Positions 50,858-59,428 of a stretch of DNA of 64,000 bases are shown piece after piece. The first letter of the stretch is position 1. Each line of letters begins with the position of its first letter. The position numbers and the translations under genes were made by a program. This stretch comes from Pasteurella sp049941595. Lineage in GTDB: Bacteria > Pseudomonadota > Gammaproteobacteria > Enterobacterales > Pasteurellaceae. The DNA lies in NCBI GenBank assembly GCA_049941595.1, contig JBNFNA010000004.1, positions 186,001 through 250,000 on the forward strand. Reading direction: 5' to 3'. A model generated the notes under the pieces. The model did not search any database and was not told where the DNA came from. It was given only the letters and a program-made list of their open reading frames with translations.

Positions 50858-51745
50858 ATGTGTAAACGTTTGCCTCCCTTGAATTCATTGAAAGCTTTTG
50901 AATCTGCAGCAAGGCATTTAAGCTTCACAAAAGCAGCAGAAGAGTTATTTGTTACACAGGCGGCAGTGAGTCATCAAATAAAACTGTTAGAAGATTTTTT
51001 AGGCATTGAGTTATTTAAACGTAAGAATCGTGCATTAGAATTAACCGATTTAGGTAAGGCTTATTTTGCTGATGTGACAAAAATTTTACATCGTTTAGTA
51101 GAAGCGACCGATAAATTATTGGCATTAAAGAACGATAAACATCTAACTATTAGTGTGCCACAGACTTTCGGCATCCAATGGCTTGTACCCCATTTAAGCG
51201 GATTTAACAAATTGTATCCTGAAATTGAAGTGCGTTTAAAAGGCGTTGATCAAGATGAAGGATTATTAAGCAAAGAAATTGATATTGCTATTTATTATGG
51301 GCAAGGAAACTGGGATAATCTGCAAGTTGAAAAATTGGTGGAAGAAAATCTATTGATTTTGGCTTCTCCAAAACTCTTAGAACAAAACCCGATTCACACA
51401 AAAGAAGATTTAAAATCACATACCTTAATTCATACGCATACACGTGATAACTGGCAAAATATGGCAAATTTTTTGCAGTTAGATGACTTAAATATTCAGC
51501 AAGGTTCGTTATTTAGCCATACCTTTATGGCATTGCAAGCCGCTATTCACGGACAAGGATTAGTTTTGGCAAATCGTATTTTAGCGCAGCAAGAGATTGA
51601 TAATGGGCATTTACAAGTCGTGTTGCCAACGCAATTGCGTGATCCAAAATCTTTTTATGTGGTGAATCATTTTGACAGTAATGATGAACGTGTCCAAGCC
51701 TTTCGTGCGTGGATCATCGAAACAATGAAGCAGAAAGATGAATAA
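50858..51745 (+). CDS. gcvA: LysR-type regulator GcvA
   Basis: Transcription factor that controls glycine cleavage and activates gcvB. 295 residues: N-terminal winged helix PPLNSLKAFESAARHLSFTKAAEELFVTQAAVSHQIKLLED (quoted in parts: FTKAAEELFVTQ, AVSHQI) and a C-terminal effector domain. ATG 50858 is used (GAGAAG upstream); TTG 50846 is less likely. Its last 8 bases overlap rlmM, the conserved gcvA-rlmM pair. Divergent from GcvB. Confidence 0.96.
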   Translation: MCKRLPPLNSLKAFESAARHLSFTKAAEELFVTQAAVSHQIKLLEDFLGIELFKRKNRALELTDLGKAYFADVTKILHRLVEATDKLLALKNDKHLTISVPQTFGIQWLVPHLSGFNKLYPEIEVRLKGVDQDEGLLSKEIDIAIYYGQGNWDNLQVEKLVEENLLILASPKLLEQNPIHTKEDLKSHTLIHTHTRDNWQNMANFLQLDDLNIQQGSLFSHTFMALQAAIHGQGLVLANRILAQQEIDNGHLQVVLPTQLRDPKSFYVVNHFDSNDERVQAFRAWIIETMKQKDE

Positions 51746-52838
51746 ATTAGCCTTATATTGCCGTATTGGCTTTGAAAAAGAAGTTGCAGCGGAAATTTCA
51801 GAAAAAGCGACCGCACTTGGTGTGTTTGGTTTTGCTCGCGTACAAGAAAATAGTGGTTACGTGATTTTTGAATGTTATCAAGCGGGTGAGGCAGATAGAC
51901 TTGCGAAAGAAATCCCATTTAATCAATTAATCTTTGTTCGCCAAATGATTGTTGTTTCGGATCTATTAAGTGATTTGTCCATAGAAGATCGTATTAGCCC
52001 GATTTTAGCACAGTATCAACAGTTATCAGGTGTTGTGAATTTAAAACAAAGCAGTGAATTATTTGTTGAAACAGCAGATACTAACGAAGCAAAAGAGTTG
52101 TCGGGCTTTTGTCGTAAATTCACCGTGCCATTACGCCAACATCTCAAAAAGCAGGGCTGGTTAAATTTCAATGATACAAAAAAACGTGGTGTAACAATGC
52201 ACGTTTTCTTTATTAAATCAAACAGTTGTTATGTAGGCTATTCATATAATAACAACCATTCTAGTCATTTTATGGGGATTCCTCGCCTGAAATTCCCAAC
52301 AGACGCGCCAAGTCGCTCCACCTTAAAATTAGAAGAAGCGATTTTAACGTTTATTCCAAAAGAGCAAGAGATACAACGTTTGAAAGACACGATGTACGCA
52401 GTGGATCTAGGTGCTTGCCCGGGTGGGTGGACATATCAATTGGTGAAACGAGGGTTGTTCGTTTATGCGGTCGATCACGGCAAAATGGCAGAGAGTTTGC
52501 ACGAAACGGGACGTATTGAACATTGCCCTGAAGATGGTTTTAAATTCCAGCCACCAAAACGCCGCAAAATTGATTGGCTTGTGTGTGATATGGTGGAGCA
52601 ACCGAGTCGTATTGCCAATTTAATGCTGAAATGGCTGATCAATGGCTGGTGTTATGAAATGATCTTCAATTTAAAATTACCAATGAAGAAACGTTATTTA
52701 GAAGTGCAGCAATGTTTGCAACATATTGAAGATGAATTAACCAAACACGAATTCAGTTATCAAATTCAAGCAAAACATTTATATCACGATCGTGAAGAAA
52801 TTACGGTGCATATTGCCGTGAAGCCGAAAGCAAATTAA
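51738..52838 (+). CDS. rlmM: 23S rRNA C2498 2'-O-methyltransferase RlmM
   Basis: AdoMet-dependent methyltransferase for C2498 of 23S rRNA, 366 residues. N-terminal THUMP-like domain; the Rossmann catalytic domain has AVDLGACPGGWTYQLV near residue 219 and VCDMVEQP near 286, with the K-D-K-E-type lysine in NLKLPMKKRY near 311. It overlaps gcvA by 8 bases. Uptake signals at 51810 and just past the stop. Confidence 0.96.
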   Translation: MNKLALYCRIGFEKEVAAEISEKATALGVFGFARVQENSGYVIFECYQAGEADRLAKEIPFNQLIFVRQMIVVSDLLSDLSIEDRISPILAQYQQLSGVVNLKQSSELFVETADTNEAKELSGFCRKFTVPLRQHLKKQGWLNFNDTKKRGVTMHVFFIKSNSCYVGYSYNNNHSSHFMGIPRLKFPTDAPSRSTLKLEEAILTFIPKEQEIQRLKDTMYAVDLGACPGGWTYQLVKRGLFVYAVDHGKMAESLHETGRIEHCPEDGFKFQPPKRRKIDWLVCDMVEQPSRIANLMLKWLINGWCYEMIFNLKLPMKKRYLEVQQCLQHIEDELTKHEFSYQIQAKHLYHDREEITVHIAVKPKAN

Positions 52839-52870
52839 GTGCGGTCAATTTTTGAAATATTTTACTAAGA

Positions 52871-52900
52871 AAAAAGGGCTAAATGAATAGCCCTTTTTAA
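52871..52900. terminator. Bidirectional terminator between rlmM and the peroxiredoxin
   Basis: AAAAAGGGCTA pairs with TAGCCCTTTTT (52871-52898), an 11-bp stem with a T-run on both strands. Confidence 0.85.
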
Positions 52901-52905
52901 TTTAA

Positions 52906-53508
52906 TTAAAGTTGGTCAGCGTGTTGTTTTAAATATTTAGCTACGCCTTCAGGGTTATCTTGCATACCCTCTTTACCTTTTTCCCATTGCGCTGGACAAA
53001 CTTCGCCGTGCTCTTCGTGGAATTGTAACGCATCAACCATACGTAACATTTCATCGATGTTACGACCTAATGGTAAATCGTTAACTACTTGGTGACGAAC
53101 AACGCCGTTTTTATCGATTAAGAATGATGCACGTAATGCAACGCCAGCTTCTGGGTGCTCGATACCGAACGCTTTTGCGATTTCGTGTTTAACGTCAGCC
53201 ACTAATGCGTATTTAACTTCACCGATACCACCTTTATCTACTGGGGTTTTACGCCAAGCGTTGTGGCTGAATTGAGAGTCGATAGAAACACCAATGATTT
53301 CAACACCACGGTTTTTGAACTCTTCATAACGGTGATCGAATGCGATTAATTCAGATGGGCATACGAAAGTAAAGTCTAATGGATAGAAGAAAACTACTGC
53401 GGCTTTACCTTGAGTGTGTTGTTTAAAATTAAAGTTATCAACGATTTCTCCGTTGCCTAGAACTGCTGATGCTGTGAAATCTGGTGCTTGACGCGTAACT
53501 AATACCAT
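52906..53508 (-). CDS. Typical 2-Cys peroxiredoxin (AhpC/TSA)
   Basis: Thiol peroxidase of 200 residues that reduces hydrogen peroxide and alkyl hydroperoxides. Peroxidatic Cys in DFTFVCPSELIAF near residue 50, resolving Cys in HGEVCPAQWEKG near 170, so the typical two-cysteine dimer type. It is nearer in length to eukaryotic-type Prx than to enteric AhpC (187). GGAG precedes the ATG. No ahpF-type reductase is adjacent. The upstream gap holds a dyad that may be regulatory. Confidence 0.94.
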   Translation of the reverse strand: MVLVTRQAPDFTASAVLGNGEIVDNFNFKQHTQGKAAVVFFYPLDFTFVCPSELIAFDHRYEEFKNRGVEIIGVSIDSQFSHNAWRKTPVDKGGIGEVKYALVADVKHEIAKAFGIEHPEAGVALRASFLIDKNGVVRHQVVNDLPLGRNIDEMLRMVDALQFHEEHGEVCPAQWEKGKEGMQDNPEGVAKYLKQHADQL

Positions 53509-53608
53509 AGTAAAAAATCTCCTATTAAATAAATTGATTAACCTTTATTGACTGGTTGCAAAATAGTCAAAAAGGACCTCGTTATTGTAGGTAAGATGAA
53601 CCTATTTA

Positions 53609-53628
53609 GATAGTTGGTTTTACCTATC
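53609..53628. promoter_or_regulatory. Dyad upstream of the peroxiredoxin gene
   Basis: GATAG (53609-53613), 10 bases, CTATC (53624-53628), within a cluster of ATAG/CTAT elements, just upstream of a minus-strand -10-like TACAAT at 53584-53589. ATAG/CTAT elements are those of OxyR sites, but the spacing does not fit the classic 7-base arrangement. Confidence 0.3.
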
Positions 53629-53673
53629 ACAACGATTATCATAACCTTAACTTATTTTAAATAGAGAAATATA

Positions 53674-54867
53674 ATGAAAAAAAAATATGCAAAATCAACA
53701 ATATTTGTCCATTCGGGGAGAGATAAAAAATTTACATTAGGCAGTGTGAATTCTGTTATCCAACGCGCATCCTCTCTTGTCTTTGATTCACTAGCCGATA
53801 AAAAACAAGCTACAATCAACCGCACGAAAGGCGCATTATTTTATGGACGCCGTGGCACGTTAACACATTTCGCACTGCAAGATTTAATGGCGGAAATTGA
53901 AGGTGGGGAGGGTTGTTACCTTTACCCTTGTGGTGCAGCAGCGGTGAGTAACGCGATTTTATCTTTTGTTCAAGCGGGCGACCACGTTTTGATGACCGGG
54001 GCTGCTTATGAGCCTACGCAAGATTTTTGTAATCAAGTGCTTAAAAAGTTGCAAGTTGACACGACTTATTACGATCCACTTATTGGTGAAGAAATTGCGG
54101 GCTTAGTACAGCCAAATACCAAAGTCCTGTTTTTAGAGGCACCAAGCTCGCTCACGATGGAAGTGCCTGATATTCCAACAATTGTTAGTGCTGTTCGTAA
54201 AATAAATCCAGAAATTGTGATTATGATTGACAATACTTGGGCTGCGGGGGTGTTATTCAATGCGTTGGCGCACGATATCGATATTTCAATTCAGGCAGGA
54301 ACTAAATATTTAGTCGGCCATTCTGATGTAATGATTGGCACAGCGGTGGCGAACAAACGTTGCTGGGCACAATTACGTGAACATTCTTATTTAATGGGAC
54401 AAACGGTGTCAGCGGATTGTGCTTATATGACTTCAAGGGGTATTCGCACCTTAGATATTCGTTTAAAACAACATCAAGAAAAAAGCATTGAGGTGGCACA
54501 ATGGCTTGCTGAACAGCCTGAAGTGAAAGCGGTTTATCATCCGGCTTTGCCAAGTTGTCTAGGGCACGAATTTTTTAAACGTGATTTTAAAGGGGCGAGT
54601 GGTTTATTTTCCTTTGAATTACATCAGAAATTAAATCAAGCACAATTAGAACGTTTTATGAATCATTTTGAATTATTCAGTATGGCGTATTCTTGGGGAG
54701 GTTTTGAATCTTTAATTTTATATAATCAACCTGAGGAAATTGCACGTATTCGACCAAATATTCAACGTAAATTATCAGGGACATTAATCCGTGTGCATAT
54801 TGGTTTAGAAGATACACAAGATTTAATTAATGATTTAAAAGCCGGCTTTGAGCGTTTAAAAGACTAA
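53674..54867 (+). CDS. metC: Cystathionine beta-lyase
   Basis: PLP enzyme that cleaves cystathionine to homocysteine, pyruvate and ammonia for methionine synthesis. 397 residues, closely following E. coli MetC: LGSVNSVIQRASSLVFDS near residue 25, FYGRRGTLTHFALQ near 58, IMIDNTWAAGVLFNAL near 188 and the PLP lysine in QAGTKYLVGHSD near 212. Divergent from the peroxiredoxin gene and convergent with gltA. No Met-box repeat (AGACGTCT type) is obvious upstream. Confidence 0.95.
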   Translation: MKKKYAKSTIFVHSGRDKKFTLGSVNSVIQRASSLVFDSLADKKQATINRTKGALFYGRRGTLTHFALQDLMAEIEGGEGCYLYPCGAAAVSNAILSFVQAGDHVLMTGAAYEPTQDFCNQVLKKLQVDTTYYDPLIGEEIAGLVQPNTKVLFLEAPSSLTMEVPDIPTIVSAVRKINPEIVIMIDNTWAAGVLFNALAHDIDISIQAGTKYLVGHSDVMIGTAVANKRCWAQLREHSYLMGQTVSADCAYMTSRGIRTLDIRLKQHQEKSIEVAQWLAEQPEVKAVYHPALPSCLGHEFFKRDFKGASGLFSFELHQKLNQAQLERFMNHFELFSMAYSWGGFESLILYNQPEEIARIRPNIQRKLSGTLIRVHIGLEDTQDLINDLKAGFERLKD

Positions 54868-54877
54868 AAGTGCGGTC

Positions 54878-54897
54878 AACATTTTGAAATGTTTTAT
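54878..54897 (+). terminator. Terminator of metC
   Basis: AACATTT (54878-54884) pairs with AAATGTT (54887-54893), then TTATT; preceded directly by an uptake signal. Confidence 0.5.
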
Positions 54898-54914
54898 TAA
54901 AAGCAGGTAAAGTG

Positions 54915-54941
54915 TAAAAAAAGAAAGGGGCATAATGCCCC
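54915..54941 (-). terminator. Terminator of gltA
   Basis: GGGGCAT-A-ATGCCCC (54927-54941) is a perfect palindrome; on the minus strand it is followed by a T-rich tract (complement of 54915-54926). Confidence 0.75.
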
Positions 54942-54958
54942 TGTCGTATTGATTAAAT

Positions 54959-56245
54959 TTAGCTTTTATCCATTGCGCTAAATGGACGTTCCATTTCACC
55001 CACATAAAGTTGACGTGGACGTACAATTTTCATATTGCCTGGTTTGAACATTTCTTTCCAGTGAGCAATCCAACCCACAGTTCTCGCTAATGCGAACATT
55101 ACGGTAAACATTGATGTCGGAATACCAATTGCTTTCAAGATAATACCTGAATAGAAGTCCACGTTTGGATAGAGTTTATGTTCAATGAAATATGGATCGC
55201 TTAAGGCGATACGTTCTAATTCCATTGCTACATCAAACAGCGGATTTTGTATATTCAATTCATTCAACACCTCGTGGCAAGTTTGACGCATTACTTTCGC
55301 ACGTGGATCATAGTTTTTATATACACGGTGGCCAAAGCCCATTAAACGGAATGGATCATTTTTATCTTTTGCGCGTGCAATAAATTCAGGAATACGATCA
55401 ACCGTGCCAATTTCTTCTAGCATATTGATACAGGCTTCGTTTGCACCGCCGTGTGCAGGTCCCCAAAGTGAAGCAATACCTGCCGCAATACAAGCAAATG
55501 GGTTAGCGCCAGAAGATGCCGCAGTACGTACTGTTGAAGTTGATGCATTTTGCTCGTGGTCTGCGTGGAGGATGAAAATACGATCCATCGCACGTTCTAA
55601 CACAGGGTTTACCACATAAGGCTCACAAGGTGTTGCGAACATCATATACAAGAAGTTCCCTGAATAAGAAAGGTGATTTTGTGGGAACATAAATGGTTGT
55701 CCGATGGAATATTTGTAACACATCGCTGCTAGCGTTGGCATTTTAGCTAATAAGCGAATGGCAGTAATTTCACGGTGAGTAATATCGTTAATATCTAATG
55801 AATCGTGATAGAACGCTGCAAGTGCACCACTTACACCACACATAATTGCCATCGGGTGAGAGTCACGACGGAAACCGTGGAAGAAGCGAGAAATCTGTTC
55901 GTGAACAAGGGTGTGGCGGCGGACAAGTTGAGTAAAGGTTTTGTATTCTTCTGGGGATGGGCGTTCACCGAATAAGAGTAGATGAGCAACTTCGAGGTAA
56001 TCTGCATTTTTTGCCAGATCTGCTATTGGGTAGCCTCGATGTAGTAACACACCATTATCACCATCAATATAAGTAATTTCGGAACGGCAAGAAGCTGTGG
56101 ACATAAATCCTGGGTCATAGGTGAAAAGCTTATTTTTGACTAGGGATTGAACATCCACCGCATCATAACCAAGTGAACCTTTATGTACAGGTAGATCGTA
56201 TTCACGTCCATCGCTTAAGGTGAGTTTCGCAGTTAATTCAGACAT
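54959..56245 (-). CDS. gltA: Citrate synthase
   Basis: Condenses oxaloacetate and acetyl-CoA to citrate. 428 residues, the hexameric NADH-sensitive type of Gram-negatives, by length and N-terminal domain (E. coli 427). Catalytic residues are intact: HADHEQNASTSTVR near 264, GFGHRVYKNYDPRA near 306 and NVDFYSGI near 363. GGAT precedes the ATG. Divergent from sucA. Its presence separates this organism from H. influenzae Rd. Confidence 0.97.
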   Translation of the reverse strand: MSELTAKLTLSDGREYDLPVHKGSLGYDAVDVQSLVKNKLFTYDPGFMSTASCRSEITYIDGDNGVLLHRGYPIADLAKNADYLEVAHLLLFGERPSPEEYKTFTQLVRRHTLVHEQISRFFHGFRRDSHPMAIMCGVSGALAAFYHDSLDINDITHREITAIRLLAKMPTLAAMCYKYSIGQPFMFPQNHLSYSGNFLYMMFATPCEPYVVNPVLERAMDRIFILHADHEQNASTSTVRTAASSGANPFACIAAGIASLWGPAHGGANEACINMLEEIGTVDRIPEFIARAKDKNDPFRLMGFGHRVYKNYDPRAKVMRQTCHEVLNELNIQNPLFDVAMELERIALSDPYFIEHKLYPNVDFYSGIILKAIGIPTSMFTVMFALARTVGWIAHWKEMFKPGNMKIVRPRQLYVGEMERPFSAMDKS

Positions 56246-56566
56246 AAGTTCATCCTTATTTAGTGAGTTGTGTTTTTTTTATCATATTTTTAAATAATAT
56301 AACCTTAAATTTATTAAGTGTCTTTATTATGGGGAAAAAAAATTGTAAATAAATTGTTATTTTTGAAAAGTGCGACAGAGATCAAAAAACCGTAAAAATG
56401 TTAATATAATGTTACATAATATTGTTGCTTATTGGAGTGAATTGTTTTTTAATCATATAAAGGCGTGATTGAAAAAAGAAAAAGTTATTATTGGTAAATC
56501 CTCTGTATAATAGCAAAGGTAATTTTCGCTATTATTGTTATCAAATACTTATCTCAGGTGGACATA
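56246..56566. promoter_or_regulatory. Divergent gltA/sucA control region
   Basis: About 320 bases, very A/T-rich. A perfect -10 box TATAAT lies at 56506-56511 facing sucA, without a good -35 partner. A CRP-like site, TGCGA-CAGAGA-TCAAA (56371-56386), lies near the middle; its left half has the C of competence-type (CRP-S) sites, its right half is degenerate. No coding frame or strong hairpin is seen. Confidence 0.45.
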
Positions 56567-59359
56567 ATGCAACAAAAAAACTCAATTAGCGAATGGCTAA
56601 ATTCAAGCGCTCTAGGTGGTATTAACCAGACTTACATCGAAGAGCTTTATGAAGATTACCTGCGAAATCCCGAATCGGTTGATGCCAGTTGGCAAGAAAT
56701 TTTTCACTCCCTTCCGAAAACTGTTGAAATAGAACAGCCCCACTCTCAAGTCCGTGATTATTTTAAACGACTCGCTCGTGATAACTCTCCAAATGGAGTT
56801 AGTGTTATTGACCCAAATGTCAGCGCAAGATTAGTAAAATTGCTCCAATTTGTGAATGCTCATCGCAATCGTGGGCATTTACACGCCAATCTTGATCCGC
56901 TGAATATGTGGCAGCGAATGGAAGCACCAACCTTAGATTATAAATACCACGGTTTTGATGACAGTGACCTTGATGAAGTGTTTGATGTTGGTGGGGAAGT
57001 GGCGCATAAAGATAAAATTTCGCTACGTGACTTAACTGATTTATTAAAGAAAACGTACTGTGGCACTATTGGTCTTGAATTTATGCACGTCAATGATGTG
57101 GAAGCAAGAACGTGGTTACAAAATAAATTAGAATCTCGCCTAACTCAATCTTTCAAAAAAGAAGAGCAATTAAAATTTTTGGAAGAATTGACCGCAGCAG
57201 ACGGCTTAGAGCGCTATTTAGGGGCTAAATTCCCGGGCGCAAAACGTTTCTCATTAGAAGGTAGCGATGCCTTCATTCTTTTAATGAAAGAAATTGTTCG
57301 CCACGGCAAACGCAATGGTATTGACGAAATTGCAATGGGAATGGCGCACCGTGGTCGCTTAAATATGTTAGTCAACGTATTAGGTAAAAGACCTTCTGAA
57401 TTATTTGATGAGTTTGCAGGCAAACACCACGGTAATGGTACGGGGGATGTGAAATACCACCAAGGTTTTTCTTCTGACTTTATGACCGATGATGGTATCG
57501 TGCATTTAGTGCTTGCGTTCAACCCATCTCACTTAGAAATCGTTAGCCCAGTGGTTATTGGATCTGTTCGTGCAAGACAAAAACGTATTAACGATAACGA
57601 GAAAGTTAAAGTATTGCCAGTGACTGTCCACGGTGACTCTGCTGTGATTGGGCAAGGTGTGGTACAAGAAACCTTAAATATGTCGGGCACCCGTGGTTAC
57701 AGCGTGGGTGGTACTATCCGTGTTGTGATTAACAACCAAATCGGTTTTACGACCTCAAATCCAAATGATACCCGTTCAACAGAATATTGTACCGACATAG
57801 CAAAAATGATCGAAGCACCAGTCATTCACGTAAACGGTGATGATCCTGAAGCTGTTGCTTATGCAGCTCGTATGGCAGTGGAATATCGTACATTATTTAA
57901 ACGTGATATTTTCATTGATTTAGTGTCTTATCGTCGCCACGGCCACAATGAGGCAGATGAGCCATCAGCAACACAGCCATTAATGTATGATCGCATCAAA
58001 AAACACCCAACACCACGTAAAGTGTATGCGGATCGCTTAGTGGCACAAGGTGTGATTAAAGAAGAAGATGCCACTGAATTGCTCAATAACTATCGTGATG
58101 CACTCGATCGTGGTGATTGTGTTGTATCAGAATGGCGAGAAATGGATCTGACCACAAAAGATTGGACCAAATATCTCAGCCGTGAATGGTGTGAATATGA
58201 AAGCAAATTTGATGCAGAGCGCTTTAAAGGCTTAGCAAATAAAGTGTGTGAGTATCCAGTGCACCACGAATTACATTCACGTGTAAATAAAATTTATTCT
58301 GACCGCACTTTAATGGCAAGCGGTGAAAAACTGTTTGACTGGGGTATGGCAGAAACAATGGCTTATGCCACCTTGTTAGATGAAGGATACCATGTGCGTT
58401 TATCTGGTGAAGATGCGGGGCGTGGTACATTCTTCCATCGTCATTCTGTATTACACAACCAAAAAGATGCAACACTTTATATCCCATTAGCCAACTTGCA
58501 CGGTTCACAAGGTCGTTTTGAAGTTTGGGATTCTGTATTGACTGAAAACGCCGTATTAGCCTTTGAATATGGTTATGCGACAACAGATCCGAAAACGTTA
58601 ACAATTTGGGAAGCTCAATTCGGTGACTTCGCAAACTGTGCGCAAGTGGTAATGGACCAATTCATCAGCTCAGGCGAACAAAAATGGGGCAGAATGTGTG
58701 GTTTAGTGATGTTGTTACCACACGGTTATGAAGGTCAAGGACCAGAGCACTCATCAGCACGTTTAGAACGTTACTTACAGCTTTGTGCACAACAAAATAT
58801 GCAAGTGTGTGTACCTTCAACACCTGCGCAAATTTATCATCTCTTACGCCGTCAAATGTTACGTACAGTGCGCCGTCCATTAGTGGTGATTTCGCCGAAA
58901 TCCTTGTTACGTCACCCATTAGCAGTGTCTTCAATGGATGAATTAATTAATGGCAAATTCCAAAATGTGATTCCAGAAGTCGATGCGTTAGATCCGAAAC
59001 AAGTAAGACGTGTAGTGATGTGTTCTGGTAAAGTGTACTACGATTTATTAGAGAAACGTCGTAAGAACAATCAAACGGATGTCGCGATTATTCGTATTGA
59101 ACAATTGTATCCATATCCACACGAGGAAATGAAAGAAATCTTAGCACCTTATAGCCACGTCACAGACTATGTATGGTGTCAAGAAGAGCCATTAAACCAA
59201 GGTGCTTGGTATTGTAGCCAACATAACTTTGTGACATCAATTCCAGAGCACGGCAAGTTACGCTATGTAGGACGCCCTGCTTCAGCATCGCCAGCGGTAG
59301 GTTATATGTCATTACACAATGAGCAACAAACGGCCCTTGTCACAGAGGCTTTAGCTTAA
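56567..59359 (+). CDS. sucA: 2-oxoglutarate dehydrogenase E1
   Basis: Thiamine-diphosphate-dependent E1 of the 2-oxoglutarate dehydrogenase complex. From ATG 56567 the product is 930 residues (E. coli 933). N-terminal segment with YIEELYEDYLRNPESV that docks to E2; MGMAHRGRLNMLVNVLGK near residue 260; the ThDP/Mg motif GDDPEAVAYAARMA near 425; SYRRHGHNEADEPSAT near 455. AGGTGG precedes the ATG; a GTG at 56558 is within that site and rejected. An uptake-signal pair separates it from sucB. Confidence 0.97.
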   Translation: MQQKNSISEWLNSSALGGINQTYIEELYEDYLRNPESVDASWQEIFHSLPKTVEIEQPHSQVRDYFKRLARDNSPNGVSVIDPNVSARLVKLLQFVNAHRNRGHLHANLDPLNMWQRMEAPTLDYKYHGFDDSDLDEVFDVGGEVAHKDKISLRDLTDLLKKTYCGTIGLEFMHVNDVEARTWLQNKLESRLTQSFKKEEQLKFLEELTAADGLERYLGAKFPGAKRFSLEGSDAFILLMKEIVRHGKRNGIDEIAMGMAHRGRLNMLVNVLGKRPSELFDEFAGKHHGNGTGDVKYHQGFSSDFMTDDGIVHLVLAFNPSHLEIVSPVVIGSVRARQKRINDNEKVKVLPVTVHGDSAVIGQGVVQETLNMSGTRGYSVGGTIRVVINNQIGFTTSNPNDTRSTEYCTDIAKMIEAPVIHVNGDDPEAVAYAARMAVEYRTLFKRDIFIDLVSYRRHGHNEADEPSATQPLMYDRIKKHPTPRKVYADRLVAQGVIKEEDATELLNNYRDALDRGDCVVSEWREMDLTTKDWTKYLSREWCEYESKFDAERFKGLANKVCEYPVHHELHSRVNKIYSDRTLMASGEKLFDWGMAETMAYATLLDEGYHVRLSGEDAGRGTFFHRHSVLHNQKDATLYIPLANLHGSQGRFEVWDSVLTENAVLAFEYGYATTDPKTLTIWEAQFGDFANCAQVVMDQFISSGEQKWGRMCGLVMLLPHGYEGQGPEHSSARLERYLQLCAQQNMQVCVPSTPAQIYHLLRRQMLRTVRRPLVVISPKSLLRHPLAVSSMDELINGKFQNVIPEVDALDPKQVRRVVMCSGKVYYDLLEKRRKNNQTDVAIIRIEQLYPYPHEEMKEILAPYSHVTDYVWCQEEPLNQGAWYCSQHNFVTSIPEHGKLRYVGRPASASPAVGYMSLHNEQQTALVTEALA

Positions 59360-59367
59360 TTTAGACT

Positions 59368-59396
59368 AAAAGTGCGGTAAAAAAGACCGCACTTTT
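59368..59396 (+). terminator. Paired uptake-signal hairpin between sucA and sucB
   Basis: AAAAGTGCGGT (59368-59378) pairs with ACCGCACTTTT (59386-59396): an 11-bp perfect stem with a 7-base loop; the T's form part of the stem. It sits inside an operon, 32 bases ahead of the sucB ATG. Confidence 0.6.
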
Positions 59397-59428
59397 CAGA
59401 AAAATAAACCTGAAAAAAGGAAAAAACA

